A stretch of DNA of 54,608 bases from an uncultured bacterium (lineage in GTDB: Bacteria > Verrucomicrobiota > Kiritimatiellia > RFP12 > UBA1067). Within the stretch, counting starts at the first letter, position 1; each line of letters begins with the position of its first letter. A program made the translations under genes and the position numbers. This document shows positions 8,122-15,192 of this stretch, in pieces. Location of the stretch: positions 1 to 54,608 of the forward strand of contig CADCCQ010000019.1 of the NCBI GenBank assembly GCA_902799955.1, read 5' to 3'. The notes below the pieces were generated by a model, which worked only from the letters and a program-made list of their open reading frames with translations, did no database searches and was not told the DNA's origin.

Positions 8122-9912
8122 CTAGATTATGAGGCTGTCGCGGAGCTCCGGGAGCCGGTCGGCGATCCAGTCGTGGCAGGCGTTGAAGACGTCCTGCGCC
8201 GTGGAGCCGTGGGGCATGGAGTCCGGGACCTTTGCGTATTCGTCGAGATCGGCGCGCGTCAGCCCGGCAAGGACCTTCGCCATGACGGGGATGTACGTCG
8301 CGCTCATGGAAAGCTCGTCCACGCCCAGCGCCGCCCAGTAGGTGCCGACGACCGGGTCAGCCGCGGACTCTCCGCAGACGCTCACGGGGATGCCGGCGCG
8401 CTTGGCCGCCTCGACCGTCATCCTGACGAGCTTCACGACCGCGGGGTTGAGCGGCTGGTAGAGCGCCGCGACCGCGTCGTTGCCGCGGTCCGCCGCCATC
8501 GTGTACTGCACGAGGTCGTTGGTGCCTATGGAGAAGAACTTCACGTACCTCGCGATCTCGTCCGCGTTCAGCGCCGCGCTTGGGACCTCGATCATCGCGC
8601 CGACCGGAAGCGACCTGTCGTAGTCGAGCCCCTCGCTTTCGAGCTCGCGCTTCGTCGACTCGAGCTCTGTCGCGGAGTCGCGGAGCTCCTCGACGCACGA
8701 GACCATTGGATACATCAGCCTTACGTTCCCGAACGCGGAGGCCCGCAGGATGGCGCGGAACTGCCGCCTCATGACGGAACGGTGGGAGAGCAGATAGCGG
8801 ATCGACCTGTTGCCGAGGAAGGGATTCGGCTCCTTCGCGGAGATCCCCCTGACGAGCTTGTCGCCGCCTATGTCAAGAAGCCTTATCGTCGCGTACGAAC
8901 CCTCGGACAGCCTTGACGCAAACATCGCCGCGCTCCTGTACGCCTCGAACTGCTCGTCCTCCGTCGGCTCGAACTCGCGGTTGAGCCAGAGGTATTCGCT
9001 GCGGTAGAGTCCGATGCCCCTAGCGCCGTACTCCTTGACGCCAGCGATGGGTACGCCGGGGTGGACATTCGCGCACACGAGGACCTCGCCGCCGTCCTTG
9101 AGAGTCCCTGCGGGCGCGGCGCCCGCCGGGGCGGGCCCCGCGAACTCCCTCTGGCGCTCCGCGACCTTCTCGAACTGCGCGCGCGTCTCCGCGTCCGGGT
9201 TCACCGTGACCGCGCCGTTCGTGCCGTCCAGGAGCACCATGTCGCCGGGCGACACGCGGGAGGTGATGTTGCCGAGCCCGCAGACGGCGGGCAGCGCGAG
9301 CGCCCTCGCGAGAAGCGCGACGTGGCTCGTGGTGGAGCCTCCGTTGGTGGCGAAGCCCAGGACGTACTCTCTGGGGAGCTGGACGGTCTCCGACGGCGTA
9401 AGGTCGTCGGCGACGACGATCGACGGCTCGTGCATCTCCATGCCTGGGCCTCGGTCGAATCCGGAGAGCGCCTTCTGGAGCCGGCGCTCGATGTCGTCGA
9501 TGTCGCAAACGCGCTCCCTGAAGTAGGGGTCGTTCATGCGCCCGAACTGCGCCCTCGCCCCGTCGGCCGTCCTGCGCACCGCCGCCTCGGCGTTGAGCCG
9601 CTCCTCCATGACGTAGCGCTTCGTCTCGTCGACGAGCGCGGCGTCCTCCAGGATCATAAGGTGGCACTCGAAAACGCGGACGTCCGCGCGGCCCGTGCGC
9701 TCCTTCAGGACGGCTATGAGCCCCTCCAGGTCGCGGCGCGTCTCGTTGAACGCCCTTGTCAGGCGGAGGAGCTCGGCGCGCTCCTTCCCCTTTTCGACAA
9801 GATACTCCGGGACGGGGATCTCTCCCCCGCCCCTGTAGATGAAGACAGGCCCGGCCGCGAAACCTCGCGCCACGGGCAGCCCGGCAATGGTGATTGTCGG
9901 CTTACTGCTCAT
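8122..9912 (-). CDS. ptsI: PTS enzyme I (PEP-protein phosphotransferase)
   Basis: This 596-residue cytoplasmic enzyme takes phosphate from PEP and passes it to HPr. GGSTTSHVALLARA contains the phospho-His (about 197). PEP-binding signatures are YRSEYLWLNRE, LLDIGGDK, PNPFLGNRSIR, FSIGTNDLVQYT and SVCGESAAD. The ATG at 9912 matches the family N-terminus (ITIAGLPVARGFAAGPVF); an upstream ATG at 9957 would add 15 atypical residues. It overlaps ptsH by 11 nt. No sugar permease (EIIC) gene lies in the window, which fits a regulatory phosphorelay. Confidence 0.96.
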   Translation of the reverse strand: MSSKPTITIAGLPVARGFAAGPVFIYRGGGEIPVPEYLVEKGKERAELLRLTRAFNETRRDLEGLIAVLKERTGRADVRVFECHLMILEDAALVDETKRYVMEERLNAEAAVRRTADGARAQFGRMNDPYFRERVCDIDDIERRLQKALSGFDRGPGMEMHEPSIVVADDLTPSETVQLPREYVLGFATNGGSTTSHVALLARALALPAVCGLGNITSRVSPGDMVLLDGTNGAVTVNPDAETRAQFEKVAERQREFAGPAPAGAAPAGTLKDGGEVLVCANVHPGVPIAGVKEYGARGIGLYRSEYLWLNREFEPTEDEQFEAYRSAAMFASRLSEGSYATIRLLDIGGDKLVRGISAKEPNPFLGNRSIRYLLSHRSVMRRQFRAILRASAFGNVRLMYPMVSCVEELRDSATELESTKRELESEGLDYDRSLPVGAMIEVPSAALNADEIARYVKFFSIGTNDLVQYTMAADRGNDAVAALYQPLNPAVVKLVRMTVEAAKRAGIPVSVCGESAADPVVGTYWAALGVDELSMSATYIPVMAKVLAGLTRADLDEYAKVPDSMPHGSTAQDVFNACHDWIADRLPELRDSLII

Positions 9913-10186
9913 CAGGTATGTCGAACTTGCGCGCCACCAGCGCGGCGAGCTCGTCAAGGACCTCTTCGGCCTGCGGCCCCTCGGCCGTCACCTTGAGTAC
10001 CGAGCCGCATGTCGCCTCAAGCGTCATGAGCGCCATGATCGACTTGCCGGAGACGGCGTTGCCGTCCTTCTCGACTTCGACGTTGGCGTCGTATCGGCTC
10101 GCTATCTTGGCAAACAGGCCCGCCGGGCGCACGTGCATCCCGTACCTGTTGAGGAGAGTGAACTCCCTCGTTATCTTATTTGCCAT
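9902..10186 (-). CDS. ptsH: HPr phosphocarrier protein
   Basis: This 94-residue HPr carries the His site in RYGMHVRPAG (His18) and the regulatory Ser in SGKSIMALM (Ser49), the target of HprK just upstream. The start at 10186 has GGAGGGG about 7 nt ahead; the ATG at 10213 would add nine residues of no family match. It overlaps the hprK stop by 11 nt and ptsI by 11 nt, so the three are likely translated together. Confidence 0.95.
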   Translation of the reverse strand: MANKITREFTLLNRYGMHVRPAGLFAKIASRYDANVEVEKDGNAVSGKSIMALMTLEATCGSVLKVTAEGPQAEEVLDELAALVARKFDIPDEQ

Positions 10187-11183
10187 TTCGCTTTCCCCTC
10201 CGCTTTGTTCCATCCGCCGGGACGGCCCGCCGCCGCAGGCGCCCCGATAGATCCGCCACCGGGTCGTATCCGGTGGAAATCAGCTTCTGCTGCTGCGCCG
10301 CGGTCTCGACGAGGTTGACCAGGTCGCGGCCCTCCGACACCGGGATGATGACGTTCGGCACGTCGACCCCCAGGATGCGCCTGTACATGCGCTTCTGCCC
10401 GATGCGGTCGATGTCGGCGTGGATGTCCTCCATGCGCCGGAACGTTATCACGAGCTGCAGGCGCTTCTCGCCGCGCACGGCGTTGACCCCGAAGACGCGG
10501 GGGACGTGCATTATGCCGATCCCCCTGATCTCCATGAACCCGGCCGTCGACTCGCTCGCGCTACCGAACAGCATGTTCTTCGCGACGTCCTTCCTCACGC
10601 ACGTGAGGTCGTCCGCGACAAGCGCCGCGCCGTTCTTGATCAGCCCGAGCGCGGTCTCGCTCTTGCCCAGGCCCGGGTCGCCCTCGAAGAGGACCCCCAG
10701 CCCGCACACCTCGACCATCGTGCCGTAGATGGAGGTCCTGGGCGCGCCCAGCTCCTCGAGGACGAACGTCGCGTCGCGGTTGAACACGCGCGTCGCGAGC
10801 TTCGTCTGGAGCAGGACCGCCCCGTACTCCTCCACGAGCCTCGTCACGCCGGCGGGCGCCTTGTGCCCGCCGGTGTACACGAATATCCTCGCGCCGTGGT
10901 CGAGCACCGCCCGGAACCGGGAGTCGCGCTCGCTCGGCGAGAGCGAGGCGAGGTACGCCCGCTCGGCGTTGCCGACGACCTGGAGCCTCCTGTGCGCGAA
11001 GCACTTGAAGAACCCCGTGAGCCCGAGCCCGAGCCTGTTCACAGTCGGCTCCGCGATCACACGGTCGAGCCCGCCGCCGTCAACGGACAGCGAGAGGCCG
11101 AGCCTCTCGCGGCCGGCTTCCAGGAAGTCGGCCACCGTGAAGCTCACGCCCCTCTCGGCGTCCTTTGTCGGCAGGCTCTCCAT
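10176..11183 (-). CDS. hprK: HPr kinase/phosphorylase
   Basis: This 335-residue bifunctional enzyme phosphorylates and dephosphorylates the regulatory Ser of HPr. The P-loop GDPGLGKSETALGLI begins near residue 168. FMEIRGIGIMHVPRVFGV and RRILGVDVPNVIIPVSEGRDLVNLVETAA are the family signature. The N-terminal domain (15-140) matches the Hpr_kinase_N fold in order. HprK in a Gram-negative operon with lptB and hpf is known in other lineages and usually means carbon- or envelope-linked regulation rather than sugar uptake. Confidence 0.95.
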   Translation of the reverse strand: MESLPTKDAERGVSFTVADFLEAGRERLGLSLSVDGGGLDRVIAEPTVNRLGLGLTGFFKCFAHRRLQVVGNAERAYLASLSPSERDSRFRAVLDHGARIFVYTGGHKAPAGVTRLVEEYGAVLLQTKLATRVFNRDATFVLEELGAPRTSIYGTMVEVCGLGVLFEGDPGLGKSETALGLIKNGAALVADDLTCVRKDVAKNMLFGSASESTAGFMEIRGIGIMHVPRVFGVNAVRGEKRLQLVITFRRMEDIHADIDRIGQKRMYRRILGVDVPNVIIPVSEGRDLVNLVETAAQQQKLISTGYDPVADLSGRLRRRAVPADGTKRRGKRNGK

Positions 11184-11202
11184 GCGCAGCAGCTCCCGCA
11201 GT

Positions 11203-11538
11203 TCAGTTCTTCGCCGAGGCCGCGCGCTGCTTGCGCACAGTCCCCTTGCGCGCCTTCACGCGCATCCTCAGCAGCTGCCGCTCTGCGCGCGCCGCCGCCG
11301 CGTCGATCACGCTCTTCGCGCTCTCCGAGAACTCCTTCGCGCCCACCGCCGTCTCGCCGAGGCGGTTCGCCACGACTTCGGCCATGTACATGTGCTTCTT
11401 CGCGTCGACGTCTATCACGATCGATATCGTCGTCACCTTCGGAAACTTCGCCGCCAGCTTCTGCATGCGAAGCTCCGCGTACTCCTTCAGCGACTCGATT
11501 CTCACGTCGCTGTGCCTCATCGTTACCTCTATGCTCAT
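11203..11538 (-). CDS. hpf: Short ribosome hibernation promoting factor
   Basis: This 111-residue HPF/YfiA-type protein binds the 30S decoding region of idle ribosomes. IEVTMRHSDV, LKEYAELRMQKLAAKFPKV and VEI-type strands (ISIVIDVDAKKHMYMAEVVANRLG) fit the beta-alpha-beta-beta-beta-alpha fold. A basic tail (KARKGTVRKQRAASAK) replaces the long C-terminal dimer domain. The start is MSIEV at 11538 with AGGAG about 8 nt ahead; the frame's upstream ATG (11631) overlaps lptB and adds a basic extension without family support. Confidence 0.9.
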   Translation of the reverse strand: MSIEVTMRHSDVRIESLKEYAELRMQKLAAKFPKVTTISIVIDVDAKKHMYMAEVVANRLGETAVGAKEFSESAKSVIDAAAARAERQLLRMRVKARKGTVRKQRAASAKN

Positions 11539-11608
11539 CTCTCGTTCTCCTTTCTTCTCTTGCTTTCGTTTTTTCACGCCCCCTGCAGCACGGTCCTGCT
11601 TCCCCTGC

Positions 11609-12421
11609 TCACATCCTGAACCCCTCGCCAAGATACCGCGCGCGCACCTCCTCGTCGTGCACCAGCTCGTTCGCCGTGCCCTCCTTCAGAAGCCGCCCGT
11701 CGTACACCATGTAGGCGCGGTCCACCACGGACAGCGTCTCGCGCACGTTGTGGTCCGTTATCACGATCCCAAGCCCCTGCTTCGCGAGTCGCCTGACGAT
11801 GTCCTGTATCTCGCTGACCGAAAGCGGGTCGACGCCCGCGAACGGCTCGTCGAGCATGAGGATCGCCGGGTTCCTCACGAGCGCGCGGGCGATCTCGAGC
11901 TTGCGGCGCTCGCCGCCCGAGAGCGTGTACGCCGGCTGCTTCGCGACCTTCATCAGGTCGAACGGCTCAAGGAGCTCCTGCGCACGCGCCTTGCGGCGGC
12001 GGCGGTCGAGCGGCATCGTCTCGAGGATCGCCATCACATTGTTCCAGACGGAGAGCTTGCGGAATATGCTTGGCTCCTGCGCAAGGTACCCGAGCCCCTT
12101 GCGGGCGCGCATGTACACCGGCAGGCGCGTCACGTCCTCGCCCTTGAACACGACCTCGCCGCCGTCCGGCCTCACGAGCCCCACGACCATGTAGAACGTC
12201 GTCGTCTTGCCGGCGCCGTTCGGGCCCAGCAGCCCGACGATCTCCCCGCACGAGCAGGAGAAGTCCATGCCGCTGACGACCGTCCTGTCGCCGTAGACCT
12301 TCACCAGCCCCGTCGCGACGAGGTCGCGGTCGCCGCTCGCCTCCCCCGCCTTCGCGAGGGAGGCCCTCTCGGCCGCCATCTCGGACATCGCCTTCGCGAC
12401 TATGTCGTCTCCCGACTCCAT
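11609..12421 (-). CDS. lptB: LptB, ATPase of the LPS export complex
   Basis: This 270-residue ABC ATPase powers LptFG extraction of lipopolysaccharide from the inner membrane. Walker A GPNGAGKTTTFYMVVGL, the Q-loop around YLAQEPSIFRKLSVWNN, signature LSGGERRKLEIARAL and Walker B LMLDEPFAGVDPLS are all present. A 40-residue N-terminal extension (MESGDDIVAKAMSEM...) precedes the usual start near LVATGLVKVYG, and a later start is possible. It is flanked by lptA and hpf. The E. coli-type order has rpoN between lptB and hpf; here it is missing. Confidence 0.94.
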   Translation of the reverse strand: MESGDDIVAKAMSEMAAERASLAKAGEASGDRDLVATGLVKVYGDRTVVSGMDFSCSCGEIVGLLGPNGAGKTTTFYMVVGLVRPDGGEVVFKGEDVTRLPVYMRARKGLGYLAQEPSIFRKLSVWNNVMAILETMPLDRRRRKARAQELLEPFDLMKVAKQPAYTLSGGERRKLEIARALVRNPAILMLDEPFAGVDPLSVSEIQDIVRRLAKQGLGIVITDHNVRETLSVVDRAYMVYDGRLLKEGTANELVHDEEVRARYLGEGFRM

Positions 12422-12438
12422 CTGGAAATCCAGCCTCC

Positions 12439-13083
12439 CTACTTGCCGAACAGGCCCTTCGCGCCGCCCTTCGCGTCAAGGTTGCCGGCGTCCACGGTCA
12501 CGGTCGAGCCCTCGACCTCCACCTGCTCGGTGTCCACCCAGAACGTGATCTTCCTGCCCTCGACCATGCTCTTGCGCTTGCCTTCGTCGCGCAGCACGGC
12601 CAGGGTCCCCGTCTTCGGGTCGCCGTACAGGACGACCTTCGAAAGCGCCTTGTTGTACGTAGCCTTCGCGCACGAGCCGTTGCGCAGCCCGTTCGTGACG
12701 ACCACGTCGCCGATCGCCACCACGCGCTTCAGCTCGTTCGTGCCCTCCAGGAAGAGGTTCACCTCCCTGGCGTGCATCTTGAACTCCACGTCGTCCACGC
12801 ACACGTTCCCCTCGAACGCGAGCACGCCGTCCTTGCGCAGGTACGTGGACCTGTCGCTCGTGACGCGCACGGTGCGCGGCACGGCGTTCGTCGACGCGCC
12901 CTTGTCCTTCACGGCGTGCTTCTTGTCCTTGTGCGCGTGCTTCTTCGCCTTCTTCTCCGGCGCCTGCGCCTTCTGCGCGCCCTGCGCCTCGACTACGACC
13001 TCGACGGGACCGTCGCCCTGCGGCGCGGCCCCTGCCCCGAGAACCAGCGTCTCGGCGAACATCAGCGATGCTAGGAATGTCAC
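12439..13083 (-). CDS. lptA: LptA-like periplasmic LPS bridge protein
   Basis: This 214-residue protein has a short N-terminal export signal (GTG start; hydrophobic residues 2-20). A Lys/His-rich linker (KKAKKHAHKDKKHAVKDK) leads to an OstA/LptA beta-jellyroll from about residue 70: TVRVTSDRSTYLRKDGVLAFEGNV, then ANKA-type strands ending KITFWVDTEQVEVEG. The GTG overlaps the lptC stop in a GTGA, and lptB follows 18 bp after the stop. Position and fold support LptA; sequence identity to known LptA looks low. Confidence 0.8.
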   Translation of the reverse strand: MTFLASLMFAETLVLGAGAAPQGDGPVEVVVEAQGAQKAQAPEKKAKKHAHKDKKHAVKDKGASTNAVPRTVRVTSDRSTYLRKDGVLAFEGNVCVDDVEFKMHAREVNLFLEGTNELKRVVAIGDVVVTNGLRNGSCAKATYNKALSKVVLYGDPKTGTLAVLRDEGKRKSMVEGRKITFWVDTEQVEVEGSTVTVDAGNLDAKGGAKGLFGK

Positions 13084-13736
13084 AGCTTCACTCCCTCGAA
13101 TTTTATGTCTGTGGACGTTATTACCACCTTTGAGTATATTTTAACCGATTCGTCGGAAAAAGAAAAGTAAATTCCGCTGCCCTCCAGTCGCGTCTTGCCG
13201 TACGTTCCGACCGCCCGGCCCTCCGCCCAGCCGGTCTTCGTGGAGCGGTCGACGAGGCATCCATCGACGTGGAACTGGCTTTTCACCGAGCCGTCAAGCG
13301 CGTATTCGCGCACCGTCACGCCGCCGCACCAGACATATCCCTCCTTCTCGAAGAACTGCGCCCTCTCCGCAGTCGCGTCCACCTTCACCGAGCCGTCGGG
13401 ATGCTGCTCGACGGGGATGACGACGCCCTCCGCCGGACGGTCGATCTTCGCCACGTAGACCGTGTACGCCGACTCAAGGCGCTCCTTGTCGCGGTCCATC
13501 GCGGCAATCCTCTCCACGACCCCCTGCGGTATTTCGTCGTCCTGCTCGCCCTCTGCGTCTTCCCCTGCCGCAGCCGCCCGCGCATCTCCACCGCCTGGCG
13601 CAGCCGCCTTGTCGCGCCGCCCTGCCTCGGCGACGTCCGCGGGCGCCGCCTTGTTGTCGCGCGCCTGGCCTCCAGTCGCCGCGAACGCGGCGACGGCGGC
13701 AAGCAGCATGGCGAGATGGAGGGCCTTCAAACTCAT
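13080..13736 (-). CDS. lptC: LptC-like LPS export protein
   Basis: This is 218 residues from the ATG at 13736, which overlaps the kdsA stop as ATGA. A signal or anchor segment (ALHLAMLLAAVAAFAATGG) is followed by an Ala/Asp/Glu-rich linker (about 25-75). A beta-rich LptC-like domain then ends in GSGIYFSFSDESVKIYSKVVITSTDIKFEGVKL. In the known complex LptC sits in the inner membrane and hands LPS from LptFG to LptA. The call leans on order (kdsA-lptC-lptA-lptB) and on beta-strand pattern. Confidence 0.72.
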   Translation of the reverse strand: MSLKALHLAMLLAAVAAFAATGGQARDNKAAPADVAEAGRRDKAAAPGGGDARAAAAGEDAEGEQDDEIPQGVVERIAAMDRDKERLESAYTVYVAKIDRPAEGVVIPVEQHPDGSVKVDATAERAQFFEKEGYVWCGGVTVREYALDGSVKSQFHVDGCLVDRSTKTGWAEGRAVGTYGKTRLEGSGIYFSFSDESVKIYSKVVITSTDIKFEGVKL

Positions 13737-14557
13737 TTCGCGCGCACCACCTTGTCTATGGCGAGAAGCGTCTTCCACAGCCTCTCGACCTGCTTGAACG
13801 GGATCGCGTTCGCGGCGTCGCTCTTGGCGACCGCCGGGTTCATGTGCGTCTCCATGAAGACGCCGTCCACGCCCGTCGCGACCGCCGCGCGAGCGAGCGC
13901 CGGCGCGAACCTGCCGTCGCCGCCGGATCCGGTGCCGAGCCCTCCCGGCCTCTGCACGGAGTGCGTCGCGTCCATGACGACGGGGCAGCCCGTCGTCTCG
14001 CGCATAATCAGCAGCGAGCGCATGTCGGCGACGAGGTTGCGGTAGCCGAACGACGAGCCTCGCTCGCAGAGGACGATCCGCCTGTTGCCCGTCGACTCGA
14101 TCTTCTTCACGACGTTCGCCATGTCCTCCGGGGCCATGAACTGGCCCTTCTTGACGTTGACCACCGCGCCGGTCTCGCCCGCCGCGACGACAAGGTCAGT
14201 CTGCCTCGCGAGGAACGCCGGGATCTGCAGCACGTCGCACACCTCCGCCGCGACCTTGCACTGCCACGGCTCGTGCACGTCGGTAAGGACGGGCACGTCG
14301 AACTTCTGGCGGATCTCCGCTAGGATCTCGAGGCCCTTGTCGATGCCGGGCCCGCGGAACGAGTCGACGCTGGTCCTGTTCGCCTTGTCGAAGCTCGCCT
14401 TGAACACGTAGCCGACCTTCAGCCTGCACGCGAGCGCGGAGAGACGCCGAGCGAGGTCAAGCGCCATCTCGCGAGACTCGATGACGCACGGCCCTGCTAT
14501 GAACGTGAGCGACCCGCCGCCGAAGGCGACGCCTTTGTCTACATTTACTTTCCTCAT
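13733..14557 (-). CDS. kdsA: KdsA, 3-deoxy-D-manno-octulosonate 8-phosphate synthase
   Basis: This 274-residue aldolase condenses PEP with arabinose 5-phosphate to make Kdo-8-P, a precursor of the LPS core. Motifs are FIAGPCVIESRE, YVFKASFDKANRTS, SFRGPGIDKGLEIL, LTDVHEPWQ, QIPAFLARQTDL, NVKKGQFMAPEDM, LCERGSSFGY and MDATHSVQRPGG. It is the first gene of the long operon. No Shine-Dalgarno lies ahead of the ATG; the -10 box ends 7 nt before it, so the mRNA is probably leaderless. Confidence 0.96.
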   Translation of the reverse strand: MRKVNVDKGVAFGGGSLTFIAGPCVIESREMALDLARRLSALACRLKVGYVFKASFDKANRTSVDSFRGPGIDKGLEILAEIRQKFDVPVLTDVHEPWQCKVAAEVCDVLQIPAFLARQTDLVVAAGETGAVVNVKKGQFMAPEDMANVVKKIESTGNRRIVLCERGSSFGYRNLVADMRSLLIMRETTGCPVVMDATHSVQRPGGLGTGSGGDGRFAPALARAAVATGVDGVFMETHMNPAVAKSDAANAIPFKQVERLWKTLLAIDKVVRAK

Positions 14558-14564
14558 TGTGGAT

Positions 14565-14593
14565 ATTATATCACAAGGCCGTGAAATGGTCTA
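14565..14593 (-). promoter_or_regulatory. kdsA promoter, leaderless type
   Basis: On the minus strand, TAGACC (14588-14593) stands 17 nt from TATAAT (14565-14570), which has an extended TGA ahead of it. Seven bases separate the -10 box from the kdsA ATG, so transcription should begin at or within a base or two of the start codon. Confidence 0.6.
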
Positions 14594-14605
14594 GTGTTGA
14601 CTGTT

Positions 14606-15118
14606 TTACTTCTTTGCGGCGGTGCCGGCGCTCGCGCCGCCGGTGGCCTTCTTGATGAGTTCCAAGTCCGTCACGCTGTACGGCCTGTGGTCGGAGTGGA
14701 AGAGGTCGTGTTTCCACGGGCCTTTGTAGTTCGCGGTAAACCCTCCGTTGGGGAGGTGCGTCTGCGCCTTGCCGTTGACAAGCCCCCACAACATGCAGCC
14801 GATTCCCGTCTCCTTGTAGATGCAAAGAATGTTCGGCACGTCGCAACCGGACGGACGGAAGAGCCATTCCGTGCAGATTATCGGTCGCCCCGCAACGGAC
14901 ATTTCGAACAGCGTGCTTCCGTTCCCGTAGACGCAGTGCCCGAACGACATGTCGATCGTCGTGTGCGCCCCGGCGTCCACGCCCGTGTCGATGTACTGCC
15001 CGCCCGTGGACTCGATCCAGTCGAGCGGGGCGAACCCATCGCCCAGTTTTTCTGCGGCGACACCGCAGCTCGTTATCAAGGCAACGCCCGCCGCCAGGAG
15101 TATGTTCATTTCTTTCAT
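14606..15118 (-). pseudogene. Fusion remnant: surface-protein N-terminus joined to a glycoside hydrolase C-terminus
   Basis: This 170-residue frame begins with a signal peptide (NILLAAGVALITSCGVAA) and LDWIESTGGQYIDTGVDAG, the usual start of large LamG-like surface proteins in PVC genomes. After about residue 90 it changes to IICTEWLFRPSG, GCMLWGLVNGKAQTHLP and WKHDLFHSDHRPYS. That is the ending of a cellulase-like glycoside hydrolase, where TEW carries a conserved Glu. The catalytic barrel is missing. It looks like two genes joined by a deletion. The frame is intact, so a small secreted product remains possible. The ribosome site is weak. Confidence 0.6.
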
Positions 15119-15192
15119 TTCTATTCTCTTCTTCTTCGTTGTTCGGCGCGTCAATAAGCATCGCCATCTTTCATACAAGACTTCCAAAGCGA

